From NCBI GenBank assembly GCA_030695565.1, contig JAUYRZ010000109.1:1-51699 (forward strand): a stretch of DNA of 51,699 nucleotides, read 5' to 3'. The stretch's first letter is position 1. Each line of letters starts with the position of its first letter. Shown here piece by piece: positions 17,206-25,061 of the stretch. Made by a program: the position numbers and the translations under genes. The notes under the pieces were generated by a model. That model worked only from the letters and a program-made list of their open reading frames with translations. It did no database searches and was not told the DNA's origin. Source of the stretch: Archangium sp. GTDB lineage: Bacteria > Myxococcota > Myxococcia > Myxococcales > Myxococcaceae.

Positions 17206-17886
17206 TCAGAAGTTTACGAACACCCGATCAGCCGGTACCCCCCGCTGTTCGAGCAGGCCGGTGACCTGCTGAACCATCTCGTTCTGGCCGCAGAGGAAGG
17301 CGATCGCGTTCTGCATGGGCAGCCGCGCCAGCAGCGCCTGCACCTGACCCACCTCGCCTTTCCATGCCGCTGAGGCTGCGGTGACGGTGGGCGTGATGTG
17401 AATGTGGGCGCTCTCCCAGTCGGCCATTTCAGGGCCGAAGGCGAGATGGGCGGGGGTGAGCACCCCGTAGGCGCCATGCACCTCGCCGTACACCGCGCGG
17501 TGCTGCATCAGGGTGCGAATCACCGAACGCAGCGGGGCGAAGCCGGTGCCGGTGCCGATGAGCAACAGCGGGTGCGCCCGCGCGCGTTCATACGGAAAGC
17601 CCGGCCCGTCGGGCATGCCCACCCGGATGACTTCACCCGGGGCCAGCGCGGCCAGCTCACCCGCCACGCCTTCGTTTTCGCGAATGAGGTACTCGAAGCG
17701 GTCCGAACCCGGCGCCGAGGCGATGGCGAAGGTACCGTCCTCTCCGCTCGGAGCGCGCACGCGGTGGTACTGTCCGGGCACGTGAAACCCCGAAGCCACC
17801 GCAGCCGGCACCTCGAGTGTCAACCGGTTCAGGCCGGGCCCTACGACGTCATTCTGTGTGAGCGTCGCCTTGCTCCAGCCCGACAT
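17206..17886 (-). CDS. Ferredoxin-NADP reductase-like FAD/NAD(P)-binding protein
   Basis: A 226-residue protein with the ferredoxin reductase-type fold. The N-terminal FAD barrel contains VPGQYHRVRAPSG. The C-terminal NAD(P)-binding half contains LLLIGTGTGFAPLRSVIR and the terminal AFLCGQNEMVQQVTGLL. It has no iron-sulfur domain. The usual RxYS FAD motif is replaced by TFAIASAP, which makes the flavin contact atypical. A GAGG site 8 bases before the ATG supports the start at 17886. It probably transfers electrons from NAD(P)H to an unknown partner. It is divergent from the degenerate GT51 gene. Confidence 0.8.
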   Translation of the reverse strand: MSGWSKATLTQNDVVGPGLNRLTLEVPAAVASGFHVPGQYHRVRAPSGEDGTFAIASAPGSDRFEYLIRENEGVAGELAALAPGEVIRVGMPDGPGFPYERARAHPLLLIGTGTGFAPLRSVIRTLMQHRAVYGEVHGAYGVLTPAHLAFGPEMADWESAHIHITPTVTAASAAWKGEVGQVQALLARLPMQNAIAFLCGQNEMVQQVTGLLEQRGVPADRVFVNF

Positions 17887-17933
17887 GGAGTCACCCTCGT
17901 AACACCCCGTTCTTCTCTGTTCAGGACTTTCCA

Positions 17934-18734
17934 GTGCGCGCGCTGAAGACGTTGGTGAAGCTGACCTTGTGGCTGTCGTTGATGACCCTCATCACGGTGG
18001 GGGTGCTGGTGCCCGCCACCTGGCTGTACACCGCCTCGAATCTCCAGAATCAGCTCGAGAGCGAGAACGACGTCGAGATTCACCTGCGACAGTCGATCGA
18101 GTCGGAGCGCCAGAGCCTCATGATCGGCCGCCCCGCCAGCGCGCGCGAGAGCGTGAAGTGGGAGAAGCCCGATTTCTCCCGGCTGCCCAAACACTTGATC
18201 GCCTTCTACATCACCGCCACCGGGTGCCCTGACTACTTCCGCAGCCCGCGTGAAGAGGGCTGGCCGTGGATGAAGCGCCTGGCCGCCAGCCTGCAGAACC
18301 GCATCCTCGATGGGGATGGCGCGTGCGAGCTCATCTTCGCGCGCAACCTCTCACGGCGGCTCAACATGAAGACCGACCTGCAGGTGGCGGTCGCCGCCGA
18401 TCGGGTGCACCGGTTCCTGGCGAAGGATCAGCTGGTCGCGTTCGACCTGCACTCGATGTGGTTCGACCACGGGGTGATCGGCGTGGAGACCGCCTCGTTG
18501 GTGGTGATGCAGAAGCCGCTCACGCAGCTCAACCTGGCCGAGCTCGCTGAGCTGCAGCTGGCCATTCCTCCGTGGGGTTTCTGGGAGGACATCAAGAACT
18601 GTCGGAACGCGGCGAAGTTGAAGGAGGCTCGCGATTCGTTGTTGAGCGAGCTGGCGACCATCGGGCACATCAGCGACGAGATGGCGCGCACCGCGAGTTC
18701 TCAGCCGGTGCGGTGTCTGGCCGTGAGAAGATAA
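17934..18734 (+). CDS. Degenerate peptidoglycan glycosyltransferase (GT51-like) membrane protein
   Basis: A 266-residue protein with one N-terminal membrane helix (about 8-32). Residues 80-240 can be laid on the GT51 transglycosylase domain of MtgA and class A PBPs. LPKHLIAFYITATGCPDYF aligns with the AxIAxEDxxF motif, GDGACELIFARNL with GASTITQQLAKNL, and GVIGVETASLVVMQKPLTQL with GxxGVEAAAxxYFxKPxxxL. The first catalytic Glu (ED motif) falls at residues 94-97 (TATG) and is absent. The second (KxxE motif) falls at about 147-151 (TDLQV) and is also absent. It is therefore probably a pseudoenzyme. GTG start at 17934, no partner gene adjacent. Confidence 0.65.
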   Translation: MRALKTLVKLTLWLSLMTLITVGVLVPATWLYTASNLQNQLESENDVEIHLRQSIESERQSLMIGRPASARESVKWEKPDFSRLPKHLIAFYITATGCPDYFRSPREEGWPWMKRLAASLQNRILDGDGACELIFARNLSRRLNMKTDLQVAVAADRVHRFLAKDQLVAFDLHSMWFDHGVIGVETASLVVMQKPLTQLNLAELAELQLAIPPWGFWEDIKNCRNAAKLKEARDSLLSELATIGHISDEMARTASSQPVRCLAVRR

Positions 18735-18736
18735 GA

Positions 18737-18770
18737 CCCTCACCCTGACTCTCTCCCGAGGGGAGAGGGG
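18737..18770. repeat. REP-like repeat with hairpin, possible bidirectional terminator
   Basis: Contains a perfect 7-bp stem CTCTCCC/GGGAGAG (18751-18757 and 18761-18767) with a GAG loop. It occupies the 42-base gap between two convergent genes. Confidence 0.65.
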
Positions 18771-18776
18771 ATCTCT

Positions 18777-20300
18777 TCAGCTCAACGCGAAGAACGATCT
18801 GATTCTCGTGAGCAACGCGTTCGCCTCACGAGCCGCCCGTTCACGAGCCGCATCGGCCGTCAGATTCTCCTTCGCCGACTGCAGCGCCACCCGTCGATCT
18901 GCCAGCAGCTTCGCCAGCTGTTCCGCCAGCTGAGGCCGGGCGTCGATGATCTGCTGCACCGCCGCCTTGTCGAGGCGGAAACACTCCACCTCGCTGTCGG
19001 CCACCACCGTCGCGCTGCGCGGCTCACCCGTCAGCAACGACATCTCACCGAAGAAACACGGCCCCTCCAGCTGCGCCACTTCCCGATCGTTGAGCCCGTC
19101 CGACACCCGCACCACCGCCTTGCCGTCTTCCATCAGGTACAGCCAATGCGCCTCGGCGCCTTGCCTCGTCATCACCTCGCCCCGGGCGAACGGCGCGTAC
19201 TTCATGGTGCGCGCCAGCTCGGTGCGCTCGGCATCTGACAGCCCGTTGAACAGCTCGAGGCTCGAGAGCAGCTGCCGCCGTCGCATGACCTGCTTCTCGG
19301 TCTTGATCACCTTTCGATCGGTGGTCTCTTGCGTGACGAACACCGCGTGCGCGGGCATGGCCAACGTCATGTCGGCGCGCTGCAGCGCGAAGTACACGCA
19401 GGCGCTCACCGAAGAATCAGTGGCGTTGTCGACGGCGATGTCCGTCAGCCAGTAGCGCACCGCGTACTTGCCGTAGCTCTCGCCCATCTCCAGCAGCACC
19501 ACGTTGGGCTGGGGCTCGCGGGCCACGTTGGCCAGCTGCGCGCCCCGCACCGCGTTCTGCACCACGTTCACCACGTCGCCGGGTTGAAAGCGCCAGTCGA
19601 CGTTGAAGTAGATGAACCGCCGCAGCTGGGTGGGTTGCCCCCGCCGCCGCCCGAGGATGGTCACGTTCGACTTGGTCATCACCGTGTTGGGGATGAGCAC
19701 GGTCTCCCAGTTGCGCGTCTCCACCGAGGTGTGCCGCCAGCGAATCTCCACCACGCGCCCCGTGACGTCGCCGACCTTGATCCAGTCACCCGTCTCGATC
19801 GAGTTGTCGACCTGCAACGCGAGCCCGCCGGCGATGTTGCCGATCACGTCTTGCAGCGAGAAGCCGAGCATCGCGGTGAAGACGGCGCTGGTGGCGATCA
19901 GGCCCGAGAGGTTGACGCCCGCGCGGCTGAGCACGCCCAGGGTCGAACCCACCATCGCGATGGCCACCACCACGTCCTGCACGATGGGCGGCGTGTGCAG
20001 GCGCATGCGCGGGAGAATCACCGCGAAGAGCAACGTCGCGCTCGCGCCCACCAGGCTGGCCGCCCCGAGGATCCACGTCGGGGTGCGGAGCAGCTCGCTC
20101 GCGTCCGAGCCCACGCTCGCGAAACCCGCGGTGGCCACCAGGCCGATCAGGTGCGCGGCGATGAAGAAGAACATCGCCTTGAAGCGCGGCTTGTCGATGG
20201 CCACCCACTTCGCCAGCAAGAAGGCGATGCAGGCGAGAAAGAGGACCAGCGGCGTGAACGAGCGGCTCGCTTCGGCCCACAGGATTTCGAAGAAATGCAC
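18777..20300 (-). CDS. MscS-type mechanosensitive channel fused to a cyclic nucleotide-binding domain
   Basis: A 507-residue inner-membrane protein. About four hydrophobic segments fill residues 1-140. An MscS core follows, with a pore-lining helix (SAVFTAMLGFSLQDVIGNIAGG) and beta domain (DWIKVGDVTGRVVEIRWRHTSVET). The C-terminal part (about 345-465) is a cAMP-binding-type domain with FFGEMSLLTGEPRSATV, the phosphate-binding cassette. Channel opening may be tuned by a nucleotide. Both the GTG at 20330 and the one at 20300 are possible. I chose 20300 because a TACCGT hexamer lies 8 bases upstream, as at other genes here, and 20330 would overlap the upstream gene's stop. Confidence 0.85.
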   Translation of the reverse strand: MHFFEILWAEASRSFTPLVLFLACIAFLLAKWVAIDKPRFKAMFFFIAAHLIGLVATAGFASVGSDASELLRTPTWILGAASLVGASATLLFAVILPRMRLHTPPIVQDVVVAIAMVGSTLGVLSRAGVNLSGLIATSAVFTAMLGFSLQDVIGNIAGGLALQVDNSIETGDWIKVGDVTGRVVEIRWRHTSVETRNWETVLIPNTVMTKSNVTILGRRRGQPTQLRRFIYFNVDWRFQPGDVVNVVQNAVRGAQLANVAREPQPNVVLLEMGESYGKYAVRYWLTDIAVDNATDSSVSACVYFALQRADMTLAMPAHAVFVTQETTDRKVIKTEKQVMRRRQLLSSLELFNGLSDAERTELARTMKYAPFARGEVMTRQGAEAHWLYLMEDGKAVVRVSDGLNDREVAQLEGPCFFGEMSLLTGEPRSATVVADSEVECFRLDKAAVQQIIDARPQLAEQLAKLLADRRVALQSAKENLTADAARERAAREANALLTRIRSFFALS

Positions 20301-20308
20301 GGCCGCCG

Positions 20309-20314
20309 ACGGTA
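20309..20314 (-). promoter_or_regulatory. Candidate -10 element TACCGT, leaderless
   Basis: Read on the minus strand, it is 8 bases before the GTG at 20300. It supports that start over the GTG at 20330. No Shine-Dalgarno is visible. Confidence 0.25.
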
Positions 20315-20320
20315 CGTGAG

Positions 20321-20989
20321 TTAGCCGCACTTCGCGACATCAGCGCGCGTCATCAGGGCCCGCACCACCAGCAGCACGGCCGCCGCCAGCGGCACCACCC
20401 GGCGCACCACCACGGACACGCGGGGCGAGAGCGTGAGGCGATGTGCTCCGGCTTGAACGGCTCCCAGCGCAGGCACCGCACCCAGCGAGAACGCGCCCAG
20501 CACCGCCGCGCCGCCCCACGCAGAGCCGGTGGCGATCGCCGCGAGGAACAAGCCGTACAACAAGCCGCACGGGAGAAACGGCGTCGCCGCGCCCAACAAG
20601 AAGCTGCGCGTCATCGGCGCGAAGTGCGAGCCCGCCCGCACCAGCGCGCGGGAGATCCACGCCACTCCGGGAATCGGCCGCGCGTGTTTGGCCAGATCGA
20701 GCGCGGTGATCACCAACCCCGCCGCCATCACCCACGGCAACACCGGCTGCACCGAGACCAACAAGCCGCGCGAGACGCCGGCCCCCAACGCGCCGAGCAA
20801 CCAGCCGAGCAGGGTGTACGCGGTGACCCGCCCGAGGTGCCACGCGAACGCGGCGTTCCGGCGGGCAGCGCCTTCGCCAGGTAACGACGCACACGCCAGG
20901 GGCCCGCACATCAACGCGCAGTGAAGGCTTCCCGTGGCTCCAGCCACCAACGCGCTCAACGCACCCGCGGTGGCCAACATCGGCTCCAT
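20321..20989 (-). CDS. SafE/DsbD-like membrane protein of the cbb3 oxidase locus
   Basis: A 222-residue polytopic membrane protein with about six helices. The opening GSLHCALMCGPLACASLPG and the later TPFLPCGLLYG are the paired Cys-containing segments of the sulfite exporter TauE/SafE (UreH-like, DsbD_2) group. This group is often found beside ccoI in cbb3 oxidase clusters and is thought to act in copper or redox delivery. The ATG at 20989 is divergent from ccoI, 52 bases apart. Role in oxidase assembly is inferred from position. Confidence 0.8.
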   Translation of the reverse strand: MEPMLATAGALSALVAGATGSLHCALMCGPLACASLPGEGAARRNAAFAWHLGRVTAYTLLGWLLGALGAGVSRGLLVSVQPVLPWVMAAGLVITALDLAKHARPIPGVAWISRALVRAGSHFAPMTRSFLLGAATPFLPCGLLYGLFLAAIATGSAWGGAAVLGAFSLGAVPALGAVQAGAHRLTLSPRVSVVVRRVVPLAAAVLLVVRALMTRADVAKCG

Positions 20990-21002
20990 GCGCGCCCAGC
21001 TC

Positions 21003-21008
21003 TACAAT
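21003..21008 (+). promoter_or_regulatory. Candidate -10 element TACAAT for ccoI
   Basis: TACAAT is 33 bases before the ATG at 21042 and is one of the closest matches to TATAAT in the coding part of the window. No good -35 is seen 17 bases upstream. It lies just past the start of the divergent safE-like gene. Confidence 0.35.
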
Positions 21009-21041
21009 GGGCATGCCGTTCGCAACGTGCGCAGCCGCACC

Positions 21042-23447
21042 ATGCAGTCTGCACGCGAAGCCCCTGAAACCGCTCCCAGACCCCCCTGTGAGCACTGCGG
21101 CACCCTCATTCCTGCCGACGCAGGAAATGCACGGTTCTGCTGTCGGGGGTGTGAGGCCGTGCACAATCTGCTGCACGAGCAGGGGCTCGATCGCTACTAC
21201 GCGCTCGCCGGCAACCAGGTCAGCGCGGTCAATGAGCCCACCCCGCGCAGTCACTCCTGGCTCGAGCCGCTGGTCGCCCAGGCCCTGGCGAATGAAGGCG
21301 AGGTGGCCACGCTGCAGCTCGACGTGCAGGGCATTCACTGCGCCGCGTGCGTGTGGTTGATGAACGAGACGTTCGGCAGGCGCCGGGGGGCCGGGGAGAT
21401 CACCGTGAACCCCACGCTGGGCACCGTGCGGTTGCATTGGAAGAAGGGCGAGCTCGAGCTGCTGCGCTGGGTCGAGGAGGTGGAGGCCTTCGGCTATCAG
21501 TTCGGCCCCGCGCGAAAAGAAGGCTCCCGGAGGAGCGTGGATCTCCCGGTGCGCCTGGGCATCAGCGCGGCCATCGCCATCAACGTGATGCTCTTCTCGG
21601 TGAGCTTCTATTTCGGGCTCTCGCCGGATGATCCCGAGGTGTTCAAGCTCTTCACCGGGCTGTCTTTCGTACTCTCCACCGCCACCGTGTTCATCGGCGG
21701 CTGGCCGTTCTTTCAAGCCGCGGTGAGAGGCTTGCGCTCGGGCGTGCTGCACCTCGATCTCCCCATCGCGATGGGCATCGGGCTCGTCTACGGCATGTCG
21801 GTGGTGCAGCTCTTCACCAGCGATGGGCGCGGCGATCTCGCCTATTTCGACACGCTCAATACCTTCATCACGTTGATGCTGCTCGGCCGTTTCCTCCAGG
21901 AGCGCATGCTGGAGAAGAACCGCCGCTACCTGCTCGAAGACGACGGAGCGGATGGGCTGATGGTGCGCCGGGTGATCGGCTCACGGCTCGAATCGGTGAA
22001 GGCGCCCCAGGTGGTGGTGGACGACGTGCTGCTGGTCGCGCCGGGTGATCTGGTGCCCGTCGACGCGGTGTTGCTGCAGACCGCGGCGCAGATCAGCACC
22101 GACTGGATGACGGGTGAGGCCGCGCCCCGGCGAGTGGACGCCGGAGCCACGGTCCCCGCAGGCAGCTTCAATGCAGGCCGCACCGCCTTCCACGTACGCG
22201 CCACGCAGGATTTTTCGCAGTCGTCGCTGGTCGCCTTGTTGCGCCAGCCGGCCCGTCGCGTGGGTGGAGAAGCGAAGCACCACCAGCTGTGGAATCGATT
22301 GGCCAAACGCTGGGTGGTGACGGTGCTCGGCGTCTCTTCCCTCGGGTTCCTGCTCTGGCTGCCTCGAGGCATGGACGCCGCGGTGAACGTGATGGTCTCG
22401 CTGCTGGTGATCACCTGTCCGTGCGCCATCGGCATCGCCATTCCACTCGCGTACGAGCTGGTGCAGTCGCGGCTGCGCAAGATCGGCTTCTTCGTGCGCT
22501 CGACCGACCTGCTCGACCGGCTCACCGAAGTGAAGCAGCTGGTGTTCGACAAGACGGGCACGCTCACCCTGGGCCGTCTCGAGCTGGTGGAGCCGCTCAC
22601 GCTCGAGGCCACCTCGCGTGACGTCGCCTACAACCTCGCGGTGCGCTCGAGTCACCCGGTCAGCTCGGCGCTGGCCCGCGCGTTGGAGAACGTCGGCGCG
22701 CAGTACGACGCCTCAGCGCAGGTCGAAGAGGTGCCCGGCCGCGGCATGGAGTGGAGACGCGACGACGGCCGCTGGCGCCTCGGCCGCGCTGACTGGGCCA
22801 CGGGCGGTGAAGGCCGGGTCACCTCGCTCGGTCACGACGGGCGCAACGTGGCCACGCTGGAGACGCGCGAAGTGCTGCGCTCCGATGCGCGCGCCGAGCT
22901 CGGCAAGCTGGGTGAGCGGTACGCCATCTGGTTGCTCTCCGGTGATGCACCCTCGCGCGTGGAGACGCTGGCGAAGTCGCTCGGGCTGAAGCCGGGTCAC
23001 GCGATCGGTGGCCTCTCCCCGGAAGCGAAAGCAGAGCAGGTCAAGAAGCTCAGCCACGCTGACGCGCTCTACCTGGGTGATGGCGTGAACGATGCGCTCG
23101 CTTTCGAAGCGGCGCTGGCTGCCGGCACGCCCGCGATCGATCGCCCGGTGATGCCGTCGAAGAGCGACTTCTTCCTGGTGGGCGAAGGGCTCGCGCCGAT
23201 TCAAACCGCCCTCGAAGAAGCGCACCGGCTGCGCCGCGTCATCCGCCGCGTGCTGACGATTTCTCTCGCCTACAACGTGCTGGCGATCAGCTGCGCGCTG
23301 CTGGGCGTGATGACGCCCGTCGCCGCGGCCATCAGCATGCCCGCCAGCACGCTCACCTTGTTGCTCATCACCGTCAGCAGCTTGCGCCGCCGTGAAGAGA
23401 AGCCGACTACTTCGTTGGTTTCCCTGCGCCCGGTCCAAGCACCGTAA
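21042..23447 (+). CDS. ccoI: Cu(+)-transporting P-type ATPase CcoI for cbb3 oxidase assembly
   Basis: An 801-residue P1B-type ATPase that exports copper to supply the CuB centre of cbb3 oxidase. Residues 15-50 hold a zinc-finger-like CEHCG and FCCRGCEAV, typical of CcoI/FixI. A heavy-metal domain has GIHCAACVWLMN. The metal-path motif is CPCAIG, the phosphorylation site DKTGTLT and the hinge GDGVNDALA. All catalytic residues are intact. The frame stays open to 20934, but ATG 21042 begins the recognised N-terminus. Its last 41 bases overlap the convergent small gene at 23407. Confidence 0.93.
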   Translation: MQSAREAPETAPRPPCEHCGTLIPADAGNARFCCRGCEAVHNLLHEQGLDRYYALAGNQVSAVNEPTPRSHSWLEPLVAQALANEGEVATLQLDVQGIHCAACVWLMNETFGRRRGAGEITVNPTLGTVRLHWKKGELELLRWVEEVEAFGYQFGPARKEGSRRSVDLPVRLGISAAIAINVMLFSVSFYFGLSPDDPEVFKLFTGLSFVLSTATVFIGGWPFFQAAVRGLRSGVLHLDLPIAMGIGLVYGMSVVQLFTSDGRGDLAYFDTLNTFITLMLLGRFLQERMLEKNRRYLLEDDGADGLMVRRVIGSRLESVKAPQVVVDDVLLVAPGDLVPVDAVLLQTAAQISTDWMTGEAAPRRVDAGATVPAGSFNAGRTAFHVRATQDFSQSSLVALLRQPARRVGGEAKHHQLWNRLAKRWVVTVLGVSSLGFLLWLPRGMDAAVNVMVSLLVITCPCAIGIAIPLAYELVQSRLRKIGFFVRSTDLLDRLTEVKQLVFDKTGTLTLGRLELVEPLTLEATSRDVAYNLAVRSSHPVSSALARALENVGAQYDASAQVEEVPGRGMEWRRDDGRWRLGRADWATGGEGRVTSLGHDGRNVATLETREVLRSDARAELGKLGERYAIWLLSGDAPSRVETLAKSLGLKPGHAIGGLSPEAKAEQVKKLSHADALYLGDGVNDALAFEAALAAGTPAIDRPVMPSKSDFFLVGEGLAPIQTALEEAHRLRRVIRRVLTISLAYNVLAISCALLGVMTPVAAAISMPASTLTLLLITVSSLRRREEKPTTSLVSLRPVQAP

Positions 23448-23688
23448 CGCCATCGGCGCCGAGCGCCTTCATGCGCACGGCCATCCCGATGCACTCCACC
23501 GTGGAGATCGACGCGTCGGGTTTGCCCAGCGCCGCGGCGATGCCCTTGCTCTTGCTGTCCTTCGCTTCACCCAGCTTGCGCGCTTCGGCCTGCATCGCCT
23601 CGCACGGAGCCGTCGCACCGAACGCCACCACCCAGCCCACCAGACCGAGCAGCATCACCAAGCCGAAACCGAGCAGGCCTTGTTTCAC
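23407..23688 (-). CDS. Small single-span membrane protein
   Basis: A 93-residue protein starting at GTG 23688, overlapping the MltB-type gene's stop (GTGA, 23685-23688). Residues 3-24 form one hydrophobic helix. The remainder is soluble, with two cysteines (CEAM and VECI) that could form a disulfide. The 3' end overlaps convergent ccoI by 41 bases. Unknown function. Coupling to a lytic transglycosylase suggests an envelope role, by inference. Confidence 0.55.
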   Translation of the reverse strand: MKQGLLGFGLVMLLGLVGWVVAFGATAPCEAMQAEARKLGEAKDSKSKGIAAALGKPDASISTVECIGMAVRMKALGADGVTVLGPGAGKPTK

Positions 23689-24734
23689 GGAGTCACCACT
23701 CCGCCGTCGGGGGGCGCCTTGAGCGCGGCGGCGAACGCCAGCACGCCTTCCACGTACGCAGCCTCGTGGTTGTAGTCGTACACCGCGTCGCGAGCGCTCT
23801 TCTTGAAGCCGGCTGACGAGAGGTACCTGCCCACCGACGCGATGGCGTCGTCCATGTCGAAGAGATCGATCTTCCCATCTCCATTGCCGTCTTCGGCCCA
23901 GCGCAGGCTGGCCGGCATGAACTGCGGAAAGCCGAGCGCACCCGCCCAGCTGCCCTTCACCGACAACGGGTCGATGCCGCGCGTCTTGCACTGCCGCACC
24001 AGCGCCATCAGGTTCTTCCGGCCCCGGTTGCGAATCGACTCCACCCGGTTGGCCTGCTTGCGTTCGGCTTCGGCCTTCGCCGCGGCGATCTTCGCCAGCT
24101 CTTCTTCGGTGGGCTTCTTCGCCTTCTTCTTCGGGTCGGCGCTCACACCCGAGAGCATCGCCTTCTCTTCTTCACGCGAGAGCGCCACCGCGTTGGCTTC
24201 GTCGATGAAGAAGGCCTGGCTGGCCAGCGCGTTGAACGCGAAGAAGTCACCGGTGATGGTGCCCAGCTTCGACTCCCACATCAGGATGCCGATGATCACC
24301 TGGCGATCGACGCCGGTCTTCTTCTCCGTGGCGCTGAGCACCGCGTCTTTCTCCAGCATGAACTTCCGCCCCGCCTCCACGCGCTCGGGGAGCAGGAACC
24401 GTTTCATCAGGTCGACGTGCTCCTGGCGGTGCCGGGTCACCATCGAAGGCGCGACGATCGACACCGTCTTGTCGCCGTAGATCATCGCCGCGCGCGGATC
24501 GTCGAGCAGCGCTTCGGCCTCTTCACGGGTCAACGCCGTCTCACTGGTGCCCGTCGTCTTGCGCGTGAAGTCGGCGATCAACATTTCGCGGATGCCGCCG
24601 TCTTTGAACTTCGCGTCCAGCCTCCAGGTGGCCGGAAGGCGCGCGTCGTAACCCGCGTCATTGATGACCCCCGCATCGGGGAGACCGGCATCGGCAGCGG
24701 CAGAAAGCAGGCAGAGCACCATCACGTGAATCAT
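23685..24734 (-). CDS. Lytic murein transglycosylase (MltB-like)
   Basis: A 349-residue periplasmic enzyme that cleaves the MurNAc-GlcNAc bond with formation of 1,6-anhydro-MurNAc. A short signal peptide is followed by the catalytic GILMWESKLGTITG (active Glu), AGALGFPQFMPAS, and DGNGDGKIDLFDMDDAIASV, the classic MltB signature set. A Lys/Glu-rich linker splits the domain around residue 200-235. No lipobox is seen, so it may be soluble like Slt35. ATG 24734 has no Shine-Dalgarno but has TAGGCT 6 bases upstream. Confidence 0.88.
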   Translation of the reverse strand: MIHVMVLCLLSAAADAGLPDAGVINDAGYDARLPATWRLDAKFKDGGIREMLIADFTRKTTGTSETALTREEAEALLDDPRAAMIYGDKTVSIVAPSMVTRHRQEHVDLMKRFLLPERVEAGRKFMLEKDAVLSATEKKTGVDRQVIIGILMWESKLGTITGDFFAFNALASQAFFIDEANAVALSREEEKAMLSGVSADPKKKAKKPTEEELAKIAAAKAEAERKQANRVESIRNRGRKNLMALVRQCKTRGIDPLSVKGSWAGALGFPQFMPASLRWAEDGNGDGKIDLFDMDDAIASVGRYLSSAGFKKSARDAVYDYNHEAAYVEGVLAFAAALKAPPDGGVVTP

Positions 24735-24740
24735 GGAGGC

Positions 24741-24746
24741 AGCCTA
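24741..24746 (-). promoter_or_regulatory. Candidate -10 element TAGGCT, leaderless
   Basis: On the minus strand it is 6 bases before the ATG at 24734, placing the predicted transcription start on the A of the ATG. Confidence 0.35.
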
Positions 24747-24750
24747 GTGG

Positions 24751-24767
24751 TTGGCAGGAGGAATGCA
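24751..24767 (+). promoter_or_regulatory. Candidate sigma-54 promoter upstream of ccoS
   Basis: TTGGCAGG-AGGA-ATGCA has GG at 24753-24754 and GC at 24765-24766, separated by exactly 10 bases as in -24/-12 promoters. It differs from consensus at two positions (CAGG for CACG, ATGC for TTGC). Transcription would start near 24778, about 100 bases before ccoS. Confidence 0.3.
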
Positions 24768-24880
24768 CTGCGCCGCCGCACGATGTGCAGCCCGCTCTCT
24801 CTGCTCGCCCCCGCGAATGGAAAATCTGCAGTTCTTGCGTTGAGCGCCCACGAGGCGCAGCAAACGCGTGGGCGGGCGCG

Positions 24881-25057
24881 ATGAACGTCATCGTCCTTCA
24901 AGTCTTCGTGAGCCTCATGCTGGTGGTCGGGTCGCTGGTCCTCTTCGTGTGGACCGTGCGTGCAGGCACCCTCGATCACGCTGACCGGCTCTCCCTGGCG
25001 CCTCTGAACGAAGAGAAGCCGGCAACAGCTCCCCCGCGGCAACCGAAGAAAGACTGA
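24881..25057 (+). CDS. ccoS: cbb3-type cytochrome oxidase assembly protein CcoS
   Basis: A 58-residue protein with one membrane helix (about 4-24) and a short polar tail rich in Pro and Lys. Size and position just before ccoN match CcoS, needed to insert haem or copper cofactors into cbb3 oxidase. The frame is open further upstream, but ATG 24881 begins at the helix. It is 4 bases before ccoNO. Confidence 0.85.
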   Translation: MNVIVLQVFVSLMLVVGSLVLFVWTVRAGTLDHADRLSLAPLNEEKPATAPPRQPKKD

Positions 25058-25061
25058 CGTC

